From NCBI GenBank assembly GCA_964017185.1, contig OZ024871.1, positions 7,804,214 through 7,868,213 of the forward strand: a DNA stretch of 64,000 nucleotides. Reading direction: 5' to 3'. The DNA is from Rugalucina vietnamica. Lineage: Eukaryota; Mollusca; Bivalvia; Lucinida; Lucinidae. The position numbers were made by a program, and so were the translations under genes. Positions 55,374 through 64,000 of this stretch are shown here, in pieces (positions within the stretch are counted from its first letter, which is position 1; each line of letters begins with the position of its first letter). The notes below the pieces were generated by a model. The model was given only the letters and a program-made list of their open reading frames with translations. It was not told the DNA's origin and searched no databases.

Positions 55374-55875
55374 TGGCCCGTACTCGTGGGTTAAAACGAG
55401 GTGTGTCTATGAAGGCAGAATCTCAAATACAGAATACAGAATGGCGTATTTTCTTTTCCTTTCCTATTGTAATGGTGCGGTTGTATTTAATACTTCAAAA
55501 ATTACTTAGAGCAAAGTCTTTCTATACACAGTGAACCCCTGCTGTGATGCATGACCACCTTCACTGAATAGCTGATGATAATCCTTCTGTATCCAATTAC
55601 TGTCAATAAACGCAGGTGTCACTTTCATAATCATGTCTTTATCACGATAAAGACTGTCTTTCACGCCCTCGTAAAACATAGCTAATTATCGGATTGATAT
55701 CGCGATTATTATTCTTTTAATTGATTCTATATGTCAATTAAGTTTAATAAACAATCCAAATAACAAAATCATACAAATTTTGATATAAAAAAATAATAAT
55801 AATGTTTATGAAACACTATGCCCCCAACAGATACGTCACTTTCAAGATGTAACCGAAAAATGAAAAATTATAATT
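55374..55875. other. AT-rich gap with a Helitron-like family D 5' fragment
   Basis: At 55803-55828 GTTTATGAAACACTATGCCC and CCAAC match the 5' end of the family D element (7946-7970). The core and 3' end are absent. The rest is unassigned. Confidence 0.55.
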
Positions 55876-56455
55876 CATATAACCTGTTAACCGAACTGGG
55901 TCCGAACTTGTTAGCCGAGCTGTGTCCGAAATGTAAACCAAACTGAGGCCGAACATGTTTACCTAACTGGGGCCGAACCTGTAAACCGAACAGGGGCCGA
56001 ACCTGTTGACAGGTTCGGTCCCAGTTCGGTAAACATGTTCGGCCCAAGTTCGGTTAACAGGTTCGGTCCCAGTTCGGCCTCAGTTCGGCTAATACTTTCG
56101 GTTTACACGTTCGGACCCAGTTCGGCTAACCGGTTTGGTTAGCAGGTTCGGCCACAGTTCGGTTAGCAGGTTCGGCCACGGTTCGGTAAGCAGGTTCGGC
56201 CACAGTTCGGTTAGCAGGTTCGGCCACAGTTCGGTTAGCAGGTTCTGTCATAGTTAGGTCAGCAGGTTCGGCTAGTTCGGCCACAGTTCGGTTAGCAGGT
56301 TCGGCCACAGTTCGGTTAGCAGGTTCGGTCACAGTTCTGTAAGCAGGTTCGGCCACAGTTCGGTTAGCAGGTTCGGCCACAGTTCGGTTAGCAGGTTCGG
56401 CCACAGTTCGGTTAGCAGGTTCGGCCACAGTTCGGTTGGCAGGTTCGGCCCCGAA
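55876..56455. repeat. Foldback array of CCGAAC units / 24-bp minisatellite
   Basis: The left arm (55876-56003) repeats AACCGAACTGGGGCCGAACC-type units. The right arm (56009-56455) repeats the complement GGTTCGGCCACAGTTCGGTT at a 24-bp period, about 14-18 times. The arms meet at the palindrome CCGAACCTGTTGACAGGTTC with a 2-6 base centre. The 24-bp period keeps a minus-strand frame open (EPANRTVA repeated), which is not evidence of a gene. Confidence 0.8.
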
Positions 56456-57117
56456 GCAATCACGAACCATATACGAAGTGATCATCGGTGATGAATAAGG
56501 GCTATAGTTTTCTGTCAGTCGGTCAATATGGTCATAGTTGCTTACCTGCTGGTCAATTAGTCCATGGTTATCCATCGTTGAAGAACTCTGACAATGTGGA
56601 TCTGGCGGTTGGTCTGCTTGGCCGTAGTCATGTACCGTTTCTTAAATTTAGACCTAGTTTCCTGGCGGTTAGCACTGATCTTAGAACTGATACTTTGATT
56701 TTTGACATGAAAGAACATTTTTCTCTAATCTAGATCACGGTTTTACGGCTTTCGGCTTCTCTGAAAACGCAAACCTATTCCCGAGGGAGAGTTAGGTTAT
56801 GGCTGGCACAACACCGTCCAATAACAATTAAACTTATACCTTGTTTCTATTTTACTGTGTACTCGTTCCATATTTCTAACCACTACCACAGGAGCTGTGG
56901 AATGATCACTTTCTCAGTGTCACAACAAACGGCACCATTGCTGCGACTGGAACCTCCAAGGCCGAAACATCGAAAATTTGCCGAAACGGCCCAGATTCCC
57001 CGAAAAACGACGTGTAATAAAATCAAAGAAACGAAAAAGACATATGTCTCTCGCGTTTTCATTGGATATCCTGATATTTTATGTCCAATCAAAATCAACG
57101 ACACTAAATAAACAAAA
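56456..57117 (+). promoter_or_regulatory. Upstream region of the RRS1-like gene
   Basis: Immediately before the start codon is a CG-containing stretch with CATTGGATAT and GTCCAATCAA (two CCAAT-box-like sites, opposite strands) within ~70 bp. CCCGAAAAACGACGTG lies farther up. No TATA box at a usual distance. Farther left nothing is recognised. Promoter role inferred from position. Confidence 0.35.
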
Positions 57118-57269
57118 ATGGTTGACATTGTAGAAAACGTGTTGAGGGAAACAGCTGAAAAAGAATCAAAATACAAAACAACAGACGTTTACAAAGACAT
57201 AGACCTAGAAATAGACGAAGGCAATTTACTAGCAATTGATTCAAATCCAACAGATTCGAAGAAATACAG
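57118..57269 (+). CDS. RRS1: RRS1-like ribosome biogenesis protein, first coding exon
   Basis: ATG at 57118 in AAAATGG context; 50 codons plus two bases, then donor CAG|GTAAAT. The peptide holds YKDIDLEIDEGNLLAIDSNP, matching the conserved N-terminal block of RRS1 (human HKELELQFDLGNLLASDRNP). Known role: RRS1 with RPF2 delivers the 5S RNP to the pre-60S ribosome in the nucleolus. The downstream exons, including the TQLLINQLW-type core, were not found before 64000, so intron 1 exceeds 6.7 kb. The human gene is intronless, so a split here is notable. A decayed copy cannot be ruled out from one exon. Confidence 0.75.
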
Positions 57270-57360
57270 GTAAATTTATCTTAGAATGATAAACTCATGC
57301 TAGATTACTATGACAAGTAAAGCTTTCACAAAATGCTTAAGCTAGTATCTCACTGGCGGC

Positions 57361-58178
57361 TGAGGCTATCCGCACGACTGTTGTGCCGATAGGCTGAGGC
57401 TATCCGCACGACGGTCGTGCCGATAAACGGCGTTATCCGCACGACGGTCGTGCCGATAAGCGGCGTTATCGGCCCGACCGTCGTGCGGATAGCCAATGCT
57501 ACAGGTATTGGCTATCGGCACGACGGGAGTATAAGATTTTCTTTCAAGCTTACGAATGCATTAAACTATTAATTTGTCATTAAATAAATAAATTGTGGTT
57601 TTAGCTATATAGAAATACATGGGAAATTAACATTTTCGATAATTTTGACTAAGAAAACTAGTTTGATTTGATTTATCCAGCTGATGTAAACTGAATCACA
57701 GCAGACGGAGAAAAATATAAGTATTGCAATTATTTTAATTGTGTAACTGAAATGTTTCCATACTTCATTGTTAAAATCAAAGGCTGTTTATTCTTTTGGA
57801 TTACCACATTTTTTACCACATTTTTTTTTAATATTTAGGTTACGATAATTACTTTCTCATTTACGCATACGCATGACTGATTTTTGATCATTTTTACAGG
57901 TAAATTCACAGGTAAGCCAATTTCAGCAAAATTACAATTTTGTTAATTAAAAAGTAAAAAGTTCCTGCATGTGTAATATTCTGTTTCAGTTTTGAAGCCA
58001 GTGTAATATATTTATCAACTTAAAATGTATCCATTTCTAGACATTTTTAACATTTGGATATCGATTTCCCTGTCGTGCGGATAACGCCGCTTATCCGCAC
58101 AACGGTCGTGCCGATAAGCGGTGTTATCGGCACGACCGTCGTGCGGATAGCCAGTGTCGTGCCGATAAGCGGCGTTAT
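57361..58178. mobile_element. Foldback element with GCACGACGGTCGTGC arms
   Basis: The left arm (57361-57530) and right arm (58070-58178) are each made of several copies of TTATCCGCACGACGGTCGTG and CCGATAAGCGGCG, themselves palindromic. The arms are inverted relative to each other around a ~540-bp AT-rich middle. No reading frame. In intron 1 of the RRS1-like gene. Confidence 0.75.
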
Positions 58179-58295
58179 TTAACACATTGAAATTTCAGAG
58201 AGACATTGATCGTTTAGGCAGTTGGGCTAGGAAATGGGGAAAGAGATTTCAACCCGTCAAATGCAACATGATGCACAGATGCAGCTGACAAATAA
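58179..58295 (+). pseudogene. Small LINE RT fragment
   Basis: AACCCGTCAAATGCAACATG and TGCAGCTGACAAATAAG match the LINE remnant at 45560-45660. The stretch is short and interrupted. Confidence 0.65.
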
Positions 58296-58504
58296 GAGGT
58301 CTAATAAGATACAGTGGGAATGTGGGAAGGGATTCAACACTGTGCCACGTTTTTTTTTCATCATTATATAAATTTGTTATGAAAGGTCGTGCATGCACAT
58401 GGGTGAGTTACAACCTGCAAAATAAATAGGTCATTTTAATAGTTGTTTGAGTTAAATTTTTAAGATTTATCTTTTAGTATATATTTTAATTTTTATTACA
58501 TGTA

Positions 58505-59690
58505 CACTTCAGACCCGTTATAACGCGCTGGTCGGGGTCCACAAGTCGCATGCGCGTTATAGGTGAGGCGCGTAATGCAAATCTACTGAGTCGGACCAGG
58601 CTGATCGCAGTTTCTGTAGTGTATTGGTGGGTGGGGAACCTATACGACGTGTGTATTGGCTTTACCGAGCTTTGCGGTTTATCGCAGAGTCCTTGTAAAA
58701 TGGAATAAACAAAAGTGAAGTATTGCGTGTTCCACAGTTTTATCAATTAAAAACTATCTACAATGATAAAATTTGTTATTTACAACTGATTTTATGTGAA
58801 AAGAGCGTCCATGACACCGGGCTTATGTTGCTGTTGTATTGTAGAGTTCCGCCTTTGACTTATTGGCGCACCCGGATATTTAACGCGGACAAGAGTCTTT
58901 TGCCGATACCGTATTTACAGTTATTTTAATTCGCCTTTCTTAATTGAATTTTCTGATCGTATAGAATTATACAAGATATAGGTGTCCCAATAATTAGACA
59001 ATCTTTGGTTTGTGTCGCCATCGAAAATGAGCAACGTTGCGTAACAGGTGTCATAATAGCCTACAGCAACCTGTGTTTACGGTCTCGTTACGGTCTATCG
59101 ATAATCCCCTAGCTCATTGGGCTTATTTTCACAACTTTTATGGCTTATCTTAAGAAAACAATGTGTCATCCACGCTTCGCGAACGGTGGATTGTGTAAGT
59201 CTAAAAATTACTGACATGGCAATTATCACTCTTGAATATACACGCAGCCGACATGGTTCGTAAACACATTATGCTTTCTATAAGAAAACCTGTTCTTTCA
59301 GTTTTAAATATGCAAAAGATAATTAACATTAATTGTTCTCAATGTATAATATAGAGAAACTGTTAGAAAATAGCACCTTGGCAAACGCCTGACAACTGCT
59401 TTTATTTTTTTTGTCTCGAGTACCATAAAGAGAAACTGTAAGAAAACTGAACCTTGTTGAATTCCCTGCAAACGATCTTTTTAACAGTAAATTCATCCGC
59501 ACGTAAACGCCTTAAACTGTAATACAATAAAGGAATATATAAGGGTAAAACAGCGCCTTCGCGTCGCCACGATTTTTTTTTTTTTTTTTTTTTCTCAAAA
59601 GTGGGTGGGCGAAATTTTGGGATCCAAGGTGCCCTCGCATTATATCCAACACCGCGTTAATTCAAGGCGCGGTATAGCGGGTCTGTCCTG
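58505..59690. mobile_element. Pogo/Tigger-like TIR element, 1.19 kb
   Basis: The ends CACTTCAGACCCGTTATAAC and GCGGGTCTGTCCTG are imperfect inverted repeats flanked by TA. The CAGACCCGTTATAACGCG motif resembles pogo-type ends and the smaller MITE at 26740. No DDE transposase frame was found. Confidence 0.65.
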
Positions 59691-59731
59691 TATATATTGT
59701 CTGCATGTCGACATTAAATACATGTGTTGTG

Positions 59732-59821
59732 TGTTCAAAAAGCTGCCAAAGACCACAGCAGGTCCTGAGTTGTGATTCGTGTGGGGGATGGCAACACCGT
59801 GGATGTGGGAATACGGGTATG
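59732..59821 (+). pseudogene. Zinc-finger (PHD-like) fragment
   Basis: Reads CSKSCQRPQQVLSCDSCGGW then QHRGCGNTGM: four Cys pairs with His, a PHD-like half-finger often seen in transposon-associated invertebrate proteins. A G-run follows at 59847-59860. No donor or continuation identified. Confidence 0.4.
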
Positions 59822-60736
59822 CTCTATATTCACTTTCGACTTAGGGGGGGGGGGGGGGTGGGCGTCGAACCTGCTGGGTAACCGTGTTGTGTCTTTGAGC
59901 ATGCAAATGCTGACTGGGATATTACACAAGCAAACAAATTAGTCGACGTTAGTAGTGATTCAATGCTTTCATTTGACGTTAAATGTCATAATGTGAGCTT
60001 TAAGTGACTTACGTATGTAATTAAATTATTGGCATCATTAAAAAATAAACATTTCGGATGTTTGATGTTCTGTTCGTTAAATTAAATTGTTTTGCTCAGA
60101 GATCTCGAGGACGCCAGATTCGGCGTCCCGGGACGAGAAAACTTGTACTCGGACGCATAATTCTGCCAAGAGATGATTCCCGGGATGCAAGATTTTTTCG
60201 ACGTGACACGTCCCAAAATTCCCATCTTTACCTTGGCTTTGTTGTTTATTAGCTCCAAGAACCAATTATCTCCAATCAAGATAGGGATTACTCAAATTAA
60301 CGGTGTTGTCCCAATGCAAATTAGACATATTCACGCCTCCGGCGTCTGATCGCGTTCAAAACACATGTCTTTGTCTAAACATGTTACGGTTGATCGGTCA
60401 GCTACAATAAAGCAATTTACTTCTTAAACAGTCATAAAATCTTGTGAAAACCTAGTGATTTTTATTTAAAGATCAATTGAATTACATAAGCAATTAAAAA
60501 AAGCAAAAATTTTATACTTTTTGACCGATTTTTGAAATGTCATTAGTTTTCGCGACTTTAGAATTAATGGAAAAATCGTGATTATTTGTTTGTTCTTGTT
60601 GCCTCTAAATCATATTTTGTTGGTAAAACTTTGTTTAAAGTGTTCAAAAGAGGTTTAGTGTCCATATTCTTGTAATGAAGCAAGCAAGCAAATCTTATCA
60701 TTCTTACCAAATTGACAGTAGGAAATCCGGGTGCAG
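59822..60736. other. Unassigned AT-rich stretch
   Basis: Frames on both strands at 60058-60279 overlap a CG-rich 80-bp patch (CGTCCCGGGACGAG) and show no domain. Confidence 0.35.
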
Positions 60737-61539
60737 GACATTTCGTCTAAAACCATTTCGTCTAAAAGCCATTTCGTCTAAAGGACATTTTGTCTAAAAG
60801 CCATTTCGTCTAAAGGACATTTCGTCTAAAGGACATTTCGTCTAATGGACATTTCGTCTAAAGAACATTTCGTCTAATGGACAATTCGTCTAAAAAATCT
60901 AGTGGGTGCGACATTTGGTCTAAAAAAAGTTAAGAAAAAATAAGAATTTTTAGACCAAATGTCGCACCTTACTGGAAATCAATTTCAGATATGTGACTTG
61001 AAATATTTATTTATCATTTCTGTTCATCAGCAAGCTAATGGTGACAATACATGTATATTGATCTATCTTAACTGGTCATTAGAAGCAGTTATCAAACGGG
61101 TAGCTATAATGCAGCGTTTAGGATTAGTTTTGGACCATTGTTGTCTGTTGCAATTGTTGATTGGAAAATAATAAAAGCATTATACATATTTTTTTAAATA
61201 AAGATGCTGCTGCAACACCGCTGGAGGGATTGGCTACAATTTTTCATATTAAATAACAAAATTGATATCCAATAAAATATTGTTCAAAAATATTTTCCTT
61301 ATCATTTATGTTTTAGACGAGTTTTAGACGAATTTTAGACGAATTTAGACATTTTTAGACGAATTTTAGACGAAATGTCGTATTCGACGAAATGTCTATT
61401 AGACGAAATGTCCATTAGACGAAATGTCCTTTAGACGAAATGTCATTTAGACCAAATGTCTTTTAGACGAAATGTCCTTTAGACGAAATGTCCTTTAGAC
61501 GAAATGGCTTTTAGACGAAATGGTTTTAGACGAAATGTC
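60737..61539. mobile_element. Foldback element with GACATTTCGTCTAAA tandem arms
   Basis: The left arm (60737-60895) has about nine tandem copies of a 13-18-bp unit, GACATTTCGTCTAAAG. The right arm (61312-61539) has about twelve copies of the complement CTTTAGACGAAATGTC. The outermost ~45 bases of the two arms match exactly, including the order of unit variants. Between them is a second hairpin (60905-60968) and ~340 bp of AT-rich DNA. Resembles FB/Galileo-type foldback elements in layout. No clear target duplication. Confidence 0.78.
60905..60968. repeat. Perfect 22-bp inverted repeat
   Basis: GGTGCGACATTTGGTCTAAA (plus AA) pairs exactly with its complement, with a 20-base loop. The arms are a variant of the unit repeated in the foldback arms around it (TTTGGTCTAAA against TTTCGTCTAAA). 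Confidence 0.85.
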
Positions 61540-62944
61540 ATGGAGCCTTTGAGGGGTCACCCCTCATTGACCCCAATTTCATTAATACTGAACAGGCGAA
61601 AGTAAATGATATACACCTAACATTATATGACAGACAGATGTCACAGAAAGGCTTTGTCTACAAAAGGAGCCAATTTTGAAGTGCATTATACACATTTCTT
61701 GGTCTTACCTAGTAGAGTAACCCCCCCTCCACCCATGTACCTAACCAGTGTAACCACACTACTTACTATGAATGTTTAATGTAACCAATTCTACAATTGA
61801 TAGCATGTCATTTTATACCATCAGGCGAGAGTATGGTTTTGACAAGTGCCATGGTCAATATTATTGTCTTAAGAAACAGAAGCCCCAAACCCTGTTTATA
61901 AAGAGGTAAAATAATTATGATTTTTTTCGGTCGAAAAAATTAGGATTGTAATTGAGTTTCTATAGTGGGACTCCTAAATTTTGTCTGGGACTCCTACTTT
62001 TTCTTTTGGAGGAGTCCCGGACTCCTGTTTTCAAAATCCTAGTGAGATCCCTGTTGCTCATTATGGTGATATGCGTTAACATCTTATTTTGTTAACTCGT
62101 TTTATCACAAAGCAACCTCAGTGGCCACTTCAAAATTAACGATGTTATAATTACTGCAATCATTGTCATTACACCCATTTTTAACAAATATTTATTTATC
62201 ATATTCTTTTATCCAGGAATCACAAACTACAGATATCAAAAAATGAAAGAAAAAAAAAAGAAGAAAAAAACAAAACAGTTTGTGTGTGATTTAAGCACAT
62301 TAATAAAAGATAAATCTTTTAATGATAATGCCTTTTTATTCCTTCCTTTTTAAGAAACTTTTGAAATTATCACCGAAAAATACATTAGCGCGAACAGTCC
62401 TGTGGGTGAATCAACCTCTTAATTATTGAAAAAAAAAATAAAAACAAAACATATTGCTCAGAAAAATCAAAGATAAAAAAATATATTTCCAATAAGTTCA
62501 TTAGTTTTACATACACATTGCATTTAATTGATAAATAAAACCTTGAAATCATTTTTTTTTTGTTTGGAAGAATGTGTGAACCGTCACGGGAGGAAATGTC
62601 CCGTTCGAAATTTTTTTTTCACGAACCGTCCCAGGAGGAACTGTTTTTTACGCAGAGCGTCCTGGAGCCCAATTTGTGTACTGCTAGATTTGTATTTTAA
62701 ATGTGCTAATTGAGTGCTATTAAGGTAATTTTACTGAAACACCTTTATAGTCTGTCTGTACTAAAATGGTTGTTTTTCTGAAGTCAAACTGTTAAGTGCT
62801 TGTTTGTCTGAACTCTGATTAAAATGATTTGAAATATGTTGTGTTAATTGCTGTTTTGTAAAAGCCCATATAAACGATACCGCAACCAGATCTGCCTGCA
62901 ACTCAATATTCAGTAAAAAGTTTAAATCATAAATTTATAAGTTC
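61540..62944. other. AT-rich stretch without recognised features
   Basis: A short frame at 62528-62713 has no domain. CCGTC.CGGGAGGAA.TGT occurs twice, imperfectly, near 62580 and 62627. Confidence 0.4.
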
Positions 62945-63235
62945 ATGATGCAGCTTTCATTAACTTTGATAAAGAAATATATATAAATTTGGCTCTGGTT
63001 TCATGTCCAAGTCATCAATTTCCTGTCACATTATATGGGAAGCTAAACATAAGACATTTTTATTAAAATCAAATTTGGCTAAGGTTTCTTGTCCAAGTCG
63101 TTAGTTTTCAGTCATGTCATATGGGGTGAGCTACATGTATGAGACATTCATATTAACTTTGATAAAGAAATACATAAGATTTGGTTATGGCTAAATATTC
63201 CAGCCATCAATTTTCAGTCATGTCATATGGGCAAT
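62945..63235. repeat. About three diverged ~100-bp tandem units
   Basis: TTAACTTTGATAAAGAAAT, GTCCAAGTC(A/G)T and CAGTCATGTCATATGGG recur in the same order at ~100-115-bp spacing. It resembles a decayed Helitron-like core, but no ends were found. Confidence 0.55.
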
Positions 63236-63604
63236 TAAGAAAAACATGAGGGCGGTTTTGTCCTAATTTAAAAATCTTCGTGGGGTGTTTTGGCCGCCTT
63301 ACAATATTTGGCGTGTTATGTCCAAGTTAAAAAAAAAAACATGTGGGTTTTCATGTCCACATATACCAAAATGGATGCGGGGGTTATATCTGTAGGGCGT
63401 TTTGTCCGTATACTGATAAATCAGGGTTGGGACGAGTATTGTCCAGCCGGCAAATGCCAGTGGCAAATGCCGGAAGATGACGGCGTGGCAAATTACTTCG
63501 AAAATCACTTATGTGGCGAATACTGGCATTTATGGATAAAAGAATGCTTAAAAACTAAAAAGTACAAAATTGTAATCAAAACATTTGCTTATATCAATAG
63601 TTCT
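63236..63604 (+). other. Open stretch with GTTTTGTCC modules, unidentified
   Basis: A 118-codon plus-strand frame (63290-63646) is open, but it overlaps repeated GG.GTTTT.TGTCC modules (63243, 63279, 63311, 63346, 63396) and shows no domain. Probably not a gene. Confidence 0.25.
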
Positions 63605-63765
63605 ACTTGCATATATAGCTATATACAAGACAAACTATGTGATTAGACACAAACAAAGCATTACAAGCAAGAAAAGCAGTATAGCTATATACAACACGAA
63701 CTACATGTATGTGATTAGACACAAACAAAACATTACAAGCAAGAAAAGCAGTAAAATATATTTCT
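63605..63765. repeat. Tandem duplication of ~75 bp
   Basis: AGCTATATACAA, then TGTGATTAGACACAAACAAA and CATTACAAGCAAGAAAAGCA, occur twice in a row with few differences. Confidence 0.8.
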
Positions 63766-63861
63766 TGACAGTCAATATCAAGATAAAGTGACATCACTTT
63801 TTTCATTTCTTAAGTTCTTTGCATGATCTGAAAACTTAATAACATTCTGTAACACTATATT

Positions 63862-64000
63862 TGAGCCGCCCCATGGAAAAACCAACAATCTGCATAGGCG
63901 AAAACAAAGACACAGATCAGCTTCGCGGTAACCGCGAAGCTGAACAGCGTCTTTGTTTTCGCTACACGGATAGTACAATCCCTCCTCTACTTAACTACAA
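63862..64000 (-). mobile_element. MITE-A copy 23, cut by window end
   Basis: Reverse copy starting TGAGCCGCCCCATGG, with an intact central palindrome (CTTCGCGGTAACCGCGAAG). Confidence 0.85.

Noticed and set aside
56126-56575. 149-codon minus-strand frame with repeated EPANRTVA
   Set aside because: A 24-bp minisatellite is divisible by three, so an open frame is expected by chance; no signal peptide or other protein feature.
60077-60279. Three overlapping frames on both strands at a CG-rich patch
   Set aside because: No domain, no codon preference for one strand, and no splice context.
8-63900. Regularly repeated palindromic MITE-A copies as a CRISPR-like array
   Set aside because: The copies are ~200-240 bp, irregularly spaced, on both strands and in a eukaryotic spliced locus; there are no short spacers or cas genes.

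Overview
This window looks like nuclear DNA from a repeat-rich marine invertebrate, most likely a bivalve mollusc. The evidence is an AT-rich, intron-rich, mostly non-coding sequence with spliced animal genes, mollusc-style tRNA SINEs and CR1/jockey-type LINEs. It also carries many Helitron-like elements with the 'pearl' layout known from bivalves: tandem core, short-unit microsatellite, 3' hairpin. The organism call is inference; no species-specific gene was recognised.

Two host genes can be supported. (1) On the minus strand, twelve exons between 27905 and 6608 join in one uninterrupted frame. They encode about 691 residues of a BAR + RhoGAP protein of the ARHGAP17 (RICH1)/ARHGAP44/SH3BP1 family. 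Only the first ~17 residues are missing. (2) On the plus strand, 57118-57269 is the first coding exon of a ribosome-biogenesis protein resembling RRS1; the rest lies beyond the window.

Layout. 0-6.5 kb: a palindromic MITE family (called MITE-A here), a Helitron-like element, a TIR element inserted in a minisatellite, and a mariner-like element. 6.6-28 kb: the BAR-RhoGAP gene, with introns filled by MITE-A copies and large Helitron-like arrays (7.9-9.5, 15.5-18.2, 19.0-21.5, 23.1-24.6 kb); a further one lies just upstream at 28.0-28.7 kb. 28-34 kb: MITEs, a SINE with a 12-bp target duplication, another Helitron-like element and a hAT-like element. 34.4-39.6 kb: a nearly full-length CR1-like LINE (minus) with an intact ORF1, a frameshifted ORF2 and seven dyad motifs upstream of ORF1. 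39.6-50 kb: three more LINE remnants, one of which (plus) was invaded by a Helitron-like element and by a TA-flanked transposon. 50-54.7 kb: two related TIR elements with 3-bp TAA/TTA duplications and long G/C runs. 54.7-64 kb: three foldback elements with tandem-repeat arms, the RRS1 exon, a pogo-like element and quiet sequence.

Most of the window is therefore mobile DNA. The most notable points are: MITE-A copies abutting splice sites of the RhoGAP gene; foldback elements whose inverted arms are tandem arrays; Helitron-like elements that keep their ends but exchange their cores; and the repeated dyad motif in the LINE 5' region.
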